NCBI GenBank assembly: GCA_013115145.1
Contig: JAAPAO010000312.1
Span: forward strand, 1-40,504
Direction: 5' to 3'
Length of the DNA stretch: 40,504 nt
From: Perkinsus chesapeaki
Taxonomy: Eukaryota; Perkinsozoa; Perkinsida; Perkinsidae
A program made the position numbers and the translations under genes. Numbering within the stretch: position 1 is the stretch's first letter; each line of letters opens with the position of its first letter. The notes under the pieces are model-generated. The model was given only the letters and a program-made list of their open reading frames with translations, did not search any database and was not told the origin of the DNA. This document shows positions 23,303 to 34,140 of the stretch, piece by piece.

Positions 23303-24836
23303 TATTCCTACTACTAAAGGAGAAGATTCCGCAATTGGTGGTCAAGATAATTACTACGGCAATGCTACGGACAAGGTGGAGCGCACACCACTGGAACAAT
23401 TACATGCACATTTTATATCAACTTGTCAAGAATGTCGTGGTTTGATGTGATTTGCGTTGTTGAAGTGGAATCTGTTGTGAAGTGCCACACGTTGTAAGCC
23501 ACACCGGCCTCTAAACAAACATATTCTCGAGCAGACAAGAGCATATTCGATATGCTTACATGGGTACAGCTATCGAGAAGATCGTAGAAAGATCGTTGTT
23601 TCGTCTCCTTGAGAGGAACCGGTACTGAATGAGCCGTAAGTCACATGTGTTCACAATCGATGTTACACAGCACATGCGAACAGCTTCTCAAATAGACTCA
23701 CTTACGACGGAGGCCTGACAAAAACAGTTAACCGCATCCCGTAGTAGACGGGATGGCCCGTCACTCAAGAAATGCTGATAAAGCTGCGGCGGTGTACGGA
23801 GTTATCGATTATTAATTGATCCCTTCGCTGTAAATGGGAAGCAAGTCGGAACAAGAATTCGCCGTGCAATGCTTGGTGTGAAGTAAATAAGACGGTCTCT
23901 TTAGAGTGCTAGAATATGTTGCTGGCTTATGGAAAAAGTGAGCGGGAATTTGGGAGACTTGAATATGAACTTGACAGGAATTTTATCGAATTACTGTATA
24001 TATTATTTTATAAGTAGCGGTGGTTTGAGGATAATGCTGTAGAGGTTGATCAAGACCAGACAAAAATGGGAGGTTCTAGCTTCACCTTCCATCTCATAGC
24101 CATATGTTGGGGTCTCTTTCTTCGTTCTCGGATAACTGGAACTAATTTCCAAGGCTCTCCTGGAAGATGCATCATTGTGGTCTCGAGGTTATCATGCATG
24201 CTACGATGTGCTCGATTCGTCGGCCCTCGTGGACCCCCAGGGCCCATGTGATGAGGTAACGCTGAATGCATGTTATGGAGATGATCGTAGACACCCGTAA
24301 TGTAGAGCTCCCCATGGGGTCAATCTCACTATCCTCACCCTTTTTCTCTACAACTAGTTCACCAACCTAGCATTCTAGTCGGCACAAGAATCTTAGATGT
24401 CACCCGACTTCAGTTAACTCTGAGCGATAACAAAAACCATGCTCCTGCTGAGATAGCCGTTCCCGGTGCATGGCGCGTCACGCGCCCGTGAGGTAACTCA
24501 ACGTAACTTTTTACGGCGTAGACCATGTTCAACTCTGGGGGAGTAAACAAACAATATATATCTAAGCATCTGATCTGTCTTGAGTGATCCCCCACGAGGA
24601 ATCATGGGCTGCCCTTTGGCAGGTCTTTGAGAATACTGCTTGAATAGATCATGTCTTGATCTGTTTGAGGGTCGGGTTCAAACAACAATGTTTCATTGCT
24701 AATCTCAAATTATCAACGACAGGCTTGTGGGTTTTCCTGTTCAGCTGTAAGGTATTCCTACAATACGCATGTATAGCCGTGTAACGTAAGTTATGTCTAG
24801 CAACAATCACGATTATTCAGCATTATTCGACTTAGT
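23303..24836. other. Intergenic region with one possible small minus-strand gene
   Basis: Between the two plus-strand genes I see no RNA gene or repeat. On minus, 24595-24410 and 24310-24050 hold frames with protein-like composition: MVYAVKSYVELPHGRV in the first, and ELYITGVYDHLHNMHS followed by a basic, proline-containing tail ending PPIFVWS in the second. I could not find a phase-consistent splice between them, so I list this only as a possible small gene. The bases just before 24837 end in CGACTTAG, suitable as a trans-splice acceptor for the transporter. Confidence 0.3.
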
Positions 24837-26255
24837 ATGGCATTTCCACCTAGTGTAGCCCACCTGGTCCCGAGACCGACCCTATTTTACAAAGTACTGG
24901 CCTTTACCTTCACCTTTATATCTTTTGCTATGGTTCATGCTACTCGTAAAAGTATTGCATCTGCTACTCCTCTCCTCAAGGACCCAGATTTCGGCTATAC
25001 CACGGCATTCTTTGGTATCATGAATATCGTCTTCATGTTGACTTATGCCATAGGGATGGTCTTTACTGGAATACTTGGTGATATTTATAATCCTCTAGTT
25101 GTTCTACTCTGCGCCGCCATTCTGATAGCATCAGTTCAGTGTACATTCGCTGTGCTTGTTGTCTTTTTTACTGCACCTGGACTCCACTATCTGTACTATG
25201 TCATGAACGCATGTAACGGAATTTCCCAATCAATCGTATGGCCAGTGCTTGTTAAGGTTATGAGTAGCTATTTTGGAGCTGCCCACTCTGGTATCATTTT
25301 TAGTCTTTGGACATCTAGCACCGCAGTCGGCAACATTATAGGAGCGAGTTTGGCATCATTAATGATATTCTTCTTGGGCGACAATAAGGGAATGGTTATA
25401 GTCATGACACTCATCACTCCAGCGCTGATGCTTGTCATTATGAGCATTTTAACTTTCGTCTGTCTTCCGGAGACCCTCGACAAGGCTCTCTGCAGTCGAG
25501 TAGCAGCAGCAGACAAGTCTAACACAGGATTTGTGGAGAAAGATGTCACGGTGAAAGGTTATGATGAAGAAGAACAAGGAGACTCGCGACAACCAAATCA
25601 ACAGCGGATCAATATCTGGCGCGTGTGGCTCATCCCAGGTGTGTTTATATATGCATTAGCCTACGCGTGCATTGAAGGATCCCAATATGCCATTTTCTTC
25701 TGGTTACCACTATACCTTAATGAGCATACACATCTTCCTCCTGAGCAAGCTAATTTTATCGATACCATTTATAATGTTGGTGTGGTGGTGGGTAGTCTTG
25801 CCTGTGGTTGGCTATCTGATATGACGGCTGTTATCGCGGATTCTGGCAGAGCTCCTTATCTCTTCCTCTTTCAAGTTTTGTCCTTGATTCCTGTATCCCT
25901 ACTTCACGTCGAAGAGCCTTCAATAGCCTATTTGTATGTCACGCTTTCTTTAGCCGGCTTCTTTATCGGTGGTGTGGCTAATGTTGTATCTTCCGCTGTA
26001 TGCACCGATTTAGGCCGGCGGGATGCTCTTAAAGGGAATCGAGATGCTGTCAGCCAAATAGCGGGTATTATTGAAGGTATTGGTGCATGTGGTGCAGCTA
26101 TCCAACAAGGTTTAGTATTATGGATTGCTACCTATAGTTGGGGTGGTGTATTCATTCTTCTGCCCGTGGCTATTGGTATCTCATGCGTGCTGATGGCCAG
26201 CCTGGCATACAGGGAAACCAAAGCTTATATAATCGGTCGATTAGGCCGACAGTAG
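24837..26255 (+). CDS. Major facilitator transporter, SLC37-type sugar-phosphate:phosphate antiporter
   Basis: A single exon encodes 472 residues with about twelve membrane helices in two halves around a polar loop (residues about 225-260, rich in Asp, Glu and Gln). After the first helix the sequence HATRKSIASATPLL resembles the Arg/Lys-Ser-rich signature of the organophosphate:Pi antiporter group (glucose-6-phosphate and glycerol-3-phosphate transporters). The TGILGDIYNP and CGWLSDMTAV segments after helices 2 and 8 are MFS loop motifs. The family exchanges phosphorylated sugars for phosphate, often at the ER; the substrate here cannot be read from sequence. It has no intron, unlike almost every neighbour. 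The Met used directly follows an acceptor-like TTAG. Confidence 0.88.
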   Translation: MAFPPSVAHLVPRPTLFYKVLAFTFTFISFAMVHATRKSIASATPLLKDPDFGYTTAFFGIMNIVFMLTYAIGMVFTGILGDIYNPLVVLLCAAILIASVQCTFAVLVVFFTAPGLHYLYYVMNACNGISQSIVWPVLVKVMSSYFGAAHSGIIFSLWTSSTAVGNIIGASLASLMIFFLGDNKGMVIVMTLITPALMLVIMSILTFVCLPETLDKALCSRVAAADKSNTGFVEKDVTVKGYDEEEQGDSRQPNQQRINIWRVWLIPGVFIYALAYACIEGSQYAIFFWLPLYLNEHTHLPPEQANFIDTIYNVGVVVGSLACGWLSDMTAVIADSGRAPYLFLFQVLSLIPVSLLHVEEPSIAYLYVTLSLAGFFIGGVANVVSSAVCTDLGRRDALKGNRDAVSQIAGIIEGIGACGAAIQQGLVLWIATYSWGGVFILLPVAIGISCVLMASLAYRETKAYIIGRLGRQ

Positions 26256-27686
26256 GCCGCCAATTGTAAGCCCCCGTTTAACTCGTTATGCTAATATTGC
26301 TTATTATAATATTAAGTCTAACTAATAGGCTTTAACAAGTTAGGTGCTGCTAATGTTGCAGAGTAGTGATCAAATGTGCTGATATTTATATAAGGTGACC
26401 TATCTTATTGTTCCCAGCGAGGGGGTGTACCTTAGACTCTCAACGTCTTTATCGTAATTCATTTAGAAAGATAAATCAGTGGCAAAGATCTTCTATCTAA
26501 CTCTTGCTTCGAATAAGAAGCTCAACAAATGCGCTGCTATTTCACGACGATAATCGATAATCTTAGTTTGATCCTATTACTATTCACTATTATCACTATT
26601 CTATTTCTAGCCTTATAAATATTGAGTTGATTATCTACTACAGTTGTAGTAAACGGGACGAATACGGATGACACGGTAGTGTTGGGAGGACGAACCAAAA
26701 TGCACTCGGACATGACGATTGATAGTGGCTGCTGCTGCTGTTACTGTTGTTGTTGTTGCTGCTGCTGTTACTGTTGTTGTTGTTGCTGCTGCTGTTACTG
26801 TTGTTGTTGCTGCTGCTTGCAACGAGAATTCATGAAACGTGTCTTTCCCTCTTTGAATGGCCATTAATGATGACTCACTACTGCTGGTTATTAACACAAC
26901 ATGGTACCTGGGGCAAACCTGATCGATCACTCTACTGGCTGTCAAGCACATCATGAGCTGACTTGTTAGTAGGCAATGATGGCCCACTATACCCCACGAT
27001 TTATTAATTAATGTGTGCCATCATCATCATCATCTGCCATGTGTACTTATGATGGAAGGGGCAACTTGCCGCCGCCGCCGCCTTCCAAAGAGGGTGTGTG
27101 GGGCATATCCTGCTCACAAGAATGCCAATCCTTACTATACAAACTAGTAAGGCCACTAAGACATTGTATAGCTATGTACACCATTTCAACTTATTGGCCT
27201 ATTGGAGAATAGTAAGTTGAAGAATTAAGACGGGTGAACTCAACATTAGGGCTTCAATAGAAGCCAGCAGAAGGCTAGGCTACAAGTAATAAGCTGATGG
27301 AGGAAGTGATGATAAGAATTGGGACAACACCAGAAGAAGAAGAAGAAGGATGCAGCTCTTGTTAAAGGTAATGTACCCGTAGTAATTGCCAAAATGAGAT
27401 ATGAGCTGTCGCCTGTGACATAACGTCAATAAGAAGGTTTAGTACTTATTCAAGAGCAGACACGAAGCAATCGTTATGATAATAACATGATAACAACTGC
27501 TGGAACAACAACGACAACAACTCATACACTATTCTGGTTCTATAGGGAGGTAGTCAAAGTATGTGATGCGGGTTATTCATATTTCAATGATTACCCATAC
27601 TCTTCTATTATATTACTTAACAAAACGAGATATAACATTATTAACATCATAATAATTAGCACACATATATGATTATAGTTCAACAA
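26256..27686. other. Intergenic region with simple repeats
   Basis: I see no gene. The stretch holds a GCTGCTG/TTGTTG repeat array (separate entry), a (CAT)n run near 27018-27032, a GCCGCC run near 27070 and a GAA run near 27333-27348. Base composition begins to fall toward the AT-rich block that follows. Confidence 0.5.
26728..26818 (+). repeat. Compound 27-bp repeat of CTG and TTG triplets
   Basis: About three copies of a nine-triplet unit: three CTG, one TTA, one CTG and four TTG, in that order. The last copy is shortened by one triplet. It reads as open frame in several phases but lies in a region without other coding evidence, so I treat it as non-coding. Confidence 0.85.
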
Positions 27687-28243
27687 CTACATATTATCCA
27701 TAGCAGTACGAATCTTTCCGTCATTTGCCTTTAAGTCTTTAAGGACTTTATCTACGTCTATTCCCGATGCGACCTTCGAGCACGCCTCAGCATTTATCGG
27801 CGGAGTAACTTTGATAGATTTCAAAAGACTTTGGGGCATCATTCCCGTCATAGTTTTCCAGTCTCTTTGTTTGTTCTTTTGTTCTCCGGTTTCCTCTGAA
27901 TCCCCTGCCGTCACCTTAACCTGCTTACCTCTCCCATCACTAAAGTAAATTAAAGTAAGATTATAAATAGATAATATTACAATATATAATCGAAATCAGT
28001 ATCGATTTCATGAACCTTTAAGTAAGTTGGCTCGCCTTCTTTGGTAGTTCCAATTTTAATCTCAAAGTTTCCTGGTTTAGTAATAGTGCAACCTGCACTA
28101 TCGCCCTTAACCTAAATCGACGCTACCACCGAGTGTGTATCAGTTATACATACTTGTAGACCTTTGGGGCGAGAATTTTTCTTTAGCGAAGCATTCGCTA
28201 CAGAAGCCAGAATCACCATAGCGTTCACAGCGTTGAACTTCAT
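27687..28243 (-). CDS. Small secreted protein, 157 residues, unknown
   Basis: Three exons join in phase: 28243-28154, 28111-27981 and 27939-27687, with introns of 42 and 41 bases. The first exon is a typical signal peptide (MKFNAVNAMVILASVANA, likely cleaved after the last Ala). The mature part is hydrophilic: a beta-rich section (SAGCTITKPGNFEIKIGTT, then LKVHEIDTDFDYIF), an acidic Glu/Lys region, and a helical C-terminus around IDVDKVLKDLKANDGKI. Two Cys residues remain in the mature protein and could form one disulphide. I recognise no family. In a parasitic alveolate a short protein of this kind could be exported to the host or cyst wall, but nothing in the sequence shows that. Confidence 0.8.
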
Positions 28244-28743
28244 ATCTTTTACTTGAGATATATAACTAATAACGGAGAATTATTAACCGAAAGCTAAAGC
28301 TGAGGACGTCTCCTGGGGGGAATTCAAAATCGCACAAACCAGGCGATGCTCTTTATAAAGGGGCGATGCTCTTTCTGACGATAGAATGTGCACCTCTGAC
28401 GATGTTGAGTAGCCTACTCAGAGTAGGTTATTCTTATTATAATTGGTCGACAAGTAATTAAGGATGAACTGCTGCTGCTACCGGCATCCAATGATAGTGG
28501 TGTAGTGTTTATACGATGAGTATCGAATACTTACTGTGAATAATCTCTATATATAAGTTAGAGTTCATAATAATCTATTAATAACTCTCCACGAGCTGTG
28601 TATCAACCCTCTTCTCAGCAATCATCTGGTTTATTTCTAATTTTAACTAGTGTAATTCAATTATTCATCATTCATACAGAAACATGTTAATTATTAAAGT
28701 GTATATGAATGATATAACAGGATGATAATGATGATGATAATGA
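28244..28743. other. AT-rich intergenic region
   Basis: This lies between the secreted-protein start and the stop of the START-like gene. It likely holds the promoter or leader of the secreted-protein gene. A near-duplicate pair, GGCGATGCTCTTTATAAAGG and GGCGATGCTCTTTCTGACGA, lies at about 28342-28382. No ORF of note. Confidence 0.4.
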
Positions 28744-31248
28744 TCAATAATGAATGTTTAAGAATGCTCTAGTTGCATTAAGTGCACAACTGATAATATG
28801 ATCTTCATTCTCATAACGATAGTTATCCTCCTCCTTTTTGTTGTTCTCTTTATTGTCTATTTTATTCAAGTATCTTCCTCCTAATTCATGTACTGTTCTT
28901 AAATCCTAAATAATAAATATTAACAACGCTAATGTTAAGTAACATACTCGGCTTCGCTGTAATATATCCTCCACCATTTCTGATGTTATTGATTTATTAA
29001 TATTTATTATTGACTTATTCTCTTCTTCAATAATAACCCATCTCACAAATGATAATGCAGCCTCAACATATGGTGTAATACCTTTAGACATACTACTAAT
29101 ACTGCTGCTACTCCTACATCCTGCTGCTGCTATGGACCAACTCATCTGATAATATTACTAATGAGGGGGCTCATCCTCATAATCCTCATCATCACTTCTC
29201 TTTACCTCTTTCTCAATACCATTAACATCCATAAATTTAAATATCCCATTAGCTTCATCAATACCTTTACCACCTTTACCACTACTATAAAATATTATTC
29301 TACTTTTATCATTGAATAAACAACGATAATAATAATATAATGATGAATGGTAGTTATAACAACTTTCATGGTAGCTTGGTAGCTCATAGCAGAAAAAGCT
29401 TCCAACATCTGGCCAAACTCTTTCATATAATAAACGAAGTTCATTTATACTTCCACCATAACCATAACCACGCTGAGAAATATCATCATTAGTACGTAAT
29501 GCTGCTGCTGCTCTTGTTGTTGTCAATGATGATGATGATGTCTTATTATTTCTTATTATATATTTCATAGCTTTATCAACTAATTCAACTTGTCTTTTGT
29601 ATGTCGATGATTTTGGTAAAGATTTACTTGACCATATTTGTTCAGTCGATGAGGTTCCAGTGACATAAGTCCAAAATATATTATCAACAATTGATGATAT
29701 TTTACAACAATTTGACACTATGATGAATTGTTGTTCATTAGTGCTGGAAATAAGACAATTCTCATTATCACGTAGACTAATAATAGCATCTTGTGTAATG
29801 ACCTAAAAGAGGGAAAGGAGCCCTACATATACAACAACAACCCTTCAGAAAGAAGCTTAAGGTCATCAATTTCACTAAGAACGATATCAATTTTGGTTTG
29901 TACTTTCAACTAGACAGATGAATCTGCTCTCATTGCAGAATGTGTGAAGCTGTGGCGTCCCCCTTTCAGAGATCTTCCTGGGAGAATCTTCGAGAAGGAT
30001 ACTTTTGCGCAACGCGAAGAATTCGTTCACACTATATTGTACATTTTTGGCCGTATGAGGATTCTTCTGTGTAGATGGAAGTATAACCGAAATTGATGTC
30101 CTTGTCAGCGAAATTGATTCCCCTATTATTCGCTAAATTGATGGCCTCAAGCGTATGGCTGTATGGTGATAATATACTGCAATAACATATATTTACCATT
30201 GATATTCTTGAACCAGATCCTTTATTAGATAATGTTGGTAGTTGTATAAATGGATTTATCTTATCATCATCATCATCATCATCCATGCTGCTGCTCCTCA
30301 TCCTCATTATACTCATATACTCCATATTATCACCAAGCTGGGGTAGTTTATGATAAACATTAACCTCACCAATACCACCATCTATTGTATTATTAATTAA
30401 TAATGATTGTGGTATAATATCGGATGCCCAAGATGGTAACTATTAATAATAATAAAGTTACATTGTACCTTTATTATTATAGTATCCTAATACATTAATA
30501 ACCTTTAATGCTAATTTAAATGCTGGAATGAATGCATTATGTATAATCGTATTATCATTATTAATAAATCCTTCTTTTGTTATCATAGTATAGGTATACC
30601 ATACACCACTTGATGTAGCTGATGTAGCTAACAACAATAACAACACTAACACCAACAACAGTCCTCTACTACTGCTACTACTACCTTGAGTATCTAATAA
30701 TACTGGCCATTCTATCTTATAACGTAAATAATAATTATATTTATATAATATAAGACATGCTTCCATCTCATGATCTATTTTACCCTTAATAATAACATCA
30801 CCAGTTAATGGTAATATCTCAGCTTCTCCTTCCCATTTAACTGATCTTAACTTTTTATTGCTTTTCTTGTACACTTTATTATTATTAATATATCTAATAA
30901 CACCAATTAACCCAACAACCTCTTACTTTACATAATAATAATAAACCTTACATTGGGCTCTTTAATACATATTTATTATTAAATAAACATTGATAATGTG
31001 ATAACTGTGTTAATGCCTTCTTATACTTCGACGTTGTATATTCTAGACACTAAGTAGTAATATTCATGATGGTAATATCCTCTATTAGTATTATTATTGT
31101 TAATTACCATCCTTATTATATTCCCATCTTGTTCGTGTATTGTTGCATAATTATGTCTTGGTGGTTTATGTATTATATAACCATATTTATCATCTTTACC
31201 TTCACATCTACCATTATCATATATTATTATTTCATCCATCCCTACCAT
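28744..31248 (-). CDS. START/Bet v1-like lipid-binding protein (tentative), many small introns
   Basis: On minus, exons encode in order: MVGMDEIIIYDNGRCEGKDD onward; CLEYTTSKYKKALTQLSHYQ; YINNNKVYKKSNKKLRSVKW; an exon with GKIDHEMEACLILYKYNYYL; one with ATSSGVWYTYTMITKEGF; LPSWASDIIPQSLL with VNVYHKLPQ; a long exon from 29812 carrying VITQDAIISLRDNENCLISS and IFWTYVTGTSSTEQIWSSK; and C-terminal exons ending TRAFLNIHY at 28746. The pattern of a helix followed by W, a polar strand and a VYHKLP strand resembles the helix-grip START fold used to bind lipids, of which alveolates have divergent versions; I hold this loosely. Most joints keep phase, but exons between 29500 and 29160 are not fully resolved. 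One intron (about 30195-29813) contains a patch of different composition (see findings). Confidence 0.55.
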
Positions 31249-31348
31249 ATTATTAACAATATTACTAACTCAACAATAATAATACTAAAATACGATGTAC
31301 GACAGCAATTCATAATCGATATCATCATGACATTCTCTCTCTCTCTCT

Positions 31349-33085
31349 TTATAATTCACCACTGGCCTTCCTACTACCCCCTTTACTACCATACCATCCT
31401 CCTACTCCACCAGTTCCTCCTGTACTATCATCATTACCTGCCATTCTTCTACTTGTTTGTATACTGGCTTTATGTTTATTCATAACCCAATCTTCAGCAA
31501 TAACTGCTGGTGTTGTGCACATTGTACCAGCAATATCTAAATATTAATAATAAGTACTACTACATATCATTTATACTGCGCCCCCGCCGCCCTGCAGCCT
31601 TGCCATGCTGATTACCTCTACAATCTATCCTAGTCTTTGAATCAATATAATGATAATATCTGACGGACAATAATAACAACAATATCAACAGCAGCATAAA
31701 CATCATCATTAGTCAAACAACGACGATGATGATGATGATGATGACAGCACTTACACAAATGAGAATCTACCGTTATGTTTTTCAACTCCTGGTTTATCAA
31801 GTTTTTGTCCTGTTTCAATAACACGATGATCAACTGTTCTCCATCTACCCCCAGTCCATAAACTAACAAATATAATATCTAATATTCATAATAATAATTA
31901 ATAATACTTCATTAATTCACCAACATGTACTAATAATTCCTCTTCATTAGAATCTACACGGGTCCATCCATTAGTCCCATGTTGTATCTCTAAACCAGAG
32001 TTATCAACCTATTATCACCGATATAATGATATTAATAATGATATTAATAATGATATTAATAATAATATACCTGTTTAGTAAGTGTAATAAGGCCATAATG
32101 TCTATGCGCTCCTGATCTTACTGTGCCTATAAAGAATGATAATAAATGCATATCTATAATAGTTATTATTATTACCTTTAGGTATAGTATCAACCCTTTC
32201 AGTATCATTACTACCACTTATCTTTACCTCACGTGTAGGTACTGGATAATGTATAGCTTTTAATAATGATCTATGTTGTGATGATTTACGTAAAAAGAAT
32301 TCTTCAGTAAGGCCTATAATAATAATACACCTTATTATTGTTATATAGTTACAATTCATACTACTACTACTACTACCTAATGCATGTGCCATACATTTTA
32401 ATATCTCATTAGAAGTAAACTCCGTACGTCTATAATAATTCTCCCAGATAGCACTAAAGTCCCCTGGTGATTGAGGCCAGTAGGTCTGTTTCTGAGTATT
32501 CAACAAGTATCATTAAACTATATCAACATATTAACAATAATAACATACATTATTATCATCAGTATGGCCAACCATTACTGTAAATGATTCTTCTGTATCA
32601 CCCAGTGCACTCCTAACAATATTAATAAGTAATGTTAGTAATTATCTACCTACGTATGAGTCTCATAACCATGCGTATTATCTTGATTAACTGGTATCTA
32701 AAGGAAATATGGTATTATTAATAATACTCAATAGCCACCATACTTTCATTTTCTCATCTTTAGGTCTATTAAAATATCTTCTAGTTGTATCATATAGCTC
32801 AATCTGTAATGTAGGACTAATATCGGTATTAATGGCAATAAAGGCACCATATTTGTCGAGGGCTGATGCTATCTGATGAAAGGCTTATTAAAGATATTAA
32901 ATCTTGACCATCACCTCTGATCCACACTTCTTAAGATTGCTTGTATATGATCCATTAGTAGGATGTAGAACTGGATATAGGTCTATTTTAGGTATACCAC
33001 CACCACCGGCTTTGATGAGGTATATGGTAGATAGGAGAAAATTGGCAATGACAATAAGAGGATTATGTAGCATTATAAATAACAC
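31349..33085 (-). CDS. 2-oxoglutarate/Fe(II)-dependent oxygenase, IPNS-like, secreted type
   Basis: About ten exons join in phase. The N-terminus is a hydrophobic signal-like segment (MLFIMLHNPLIVIANFLLST), then IPKIDLYPVL, the usual opening of the isopenicillin-N-synthase-like N-domain, and DKYGAFIAINTDIS. The catalytic jelly roll follows: SGAHRHYGLITL, SGLEIQHGTNGWTRV, LLVHVGEL, WTGGRWRTVDHRVIE and RFSFVYYHYID, ending after EDWVMNKHKASIQTS with a Gly/Ser tail. The family uses Fe(II) held by His-x-Asp...His and binds 2-oxoglutarate through the Arg of R-x-S (here RFS). The first His and distal His are present, but the Asp is His here (H-R-H, about 32080). Substrate unknown. Introns are 40-90 bases, TAA-rich, with one GC-rich exception (about 31556-31610). 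The start lies 54 bases from the preceding gene's stop. Confidence 0.82.
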
Positions 33086-33139
33086 TATTTATATTATTAA
33101 TTGACAACACAATAACAATATAATGCTAACATCAATATG

Positions 33140-33788
33140 TTATACGAACAAGCTGGCAAATTCCGTGAAGTTAATTTTACCATCTCTATCACGGTCAAGT
33201 TCTTCAACTAATCTCTGATTCACAATAATATATTATAATAATAAAACAACAACTTACATCAATTTTAATAGTCATACCAAACTCTTCTTTAACTACTTTA
33301 ATTAACTTATCTTTATCAATAAAACCACTTCTATCTCTATTACCACCCAATGCCACAAATGCATCAACTGGATTATAATAATAATATAATATTAATAATA
33401 ATATACGTACGGGTATCAGCTTCATCTTCAATCTCATTTTGACCACCACGTTGCTTTTCAAATGCTCTTAAGAATTCAGCAAACTCTAAGATATCCAATC
33501 AATATATTATAAAGCCTATCTTACCTATTTCACCAGTACCATCTTCATCAACATCAGCCATAAACCTAATAATAATACATATAATGTATTATATAAATAA
33601 TCTACCGGAATAATTCCTCTTCGGTTGGATTCTCCCCAATAGCTTCTAATAATAATTTCATTTCTTGTGTATCAATAGTACCAGAGCCATCAGCATCAAA
33701 TGTATTGAATGCCTCCCGACATTTCTAAGATATGTATTATTAATATAACAATTAACCTTACTTGTATAAAACCTTCGTCAAGAACCAT
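33140..33788 (-). CDS. EF-hand calcium-binding protein (calmodulin/centrin superfamily)
   Basis: Six exons join in phase to about 148 residues, calmodulin size. Four EF-hands are visible. EF1 (DADGSGTIDTQE) is canonical. EF2 (DEDGTGEIEFAE) is near canonical. EF3 (NRDRSGFIDKDK) starts with Asn and has Lys at position 12, so it probably does not bind calcium. EF4 (DRDRDGKINFTE) is canonical. The linker between EF2 and EF3 (KQRGGQNEIEDEADT) is polar and acidic. This layout fits calmodulin-like or axonemal EF-hand proteins; there is no sign of a kinase or targeting domain. The five introns are all short and TAA/TTA-rich. Confidence 0.88.
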
Positions 33789-34140
33789 TGTCACCACCGG
33801 CGATCTTGCGCTGCTACAATTTGGCTAATATATTTCAATTCGAAAGTATAAAGCGCTCGCCCTGTAATCGATCACGCTATCACAACACGCTACGTGTTAA
33901 TATTAAGAACTGCGTGTATGTTATGATGATTGTAGTTGTTGTTGTCCGCCCTATATTGTATCAGTCATTATTGTTTATTATATAATATATGATTGGAATA
34001 TAGGGTATATTAATAATAGATTGGATAGCTGGAGGCCTTTAACTTATATAATAGATTAGGCTTTCTTTACCGCCCAAACTACATATAACGACGAATACAA
34101 GCAATACTTAACAGTAGTTTTCCTCATACTCCTTTTTATA
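33789..34140. promoter_or_regulatory. Divergent intergenic region
   Basis: About 350 bases separate the divergently transcribed EF-hand (-) and nuclease (+) genes, the only divergent pair in the AT-rich block, so it should contain both promoters. The part at 33790-33930 is clearly less AT-rich than its surroundings (for example GCGCTCGCCCTGTAATCGAT). I see no TATA box I would trust. Acceptor-like AG dinucleotides precede both starts. Confidence 0.4.

Noticed and set aside
31066-31485. Plus-strand Ile/Tyr-rich 139-codon ORF
   Set aside because: It is antisense to exons of the START-like and oxygenase genes. AT-rich sequence makes such frames common.
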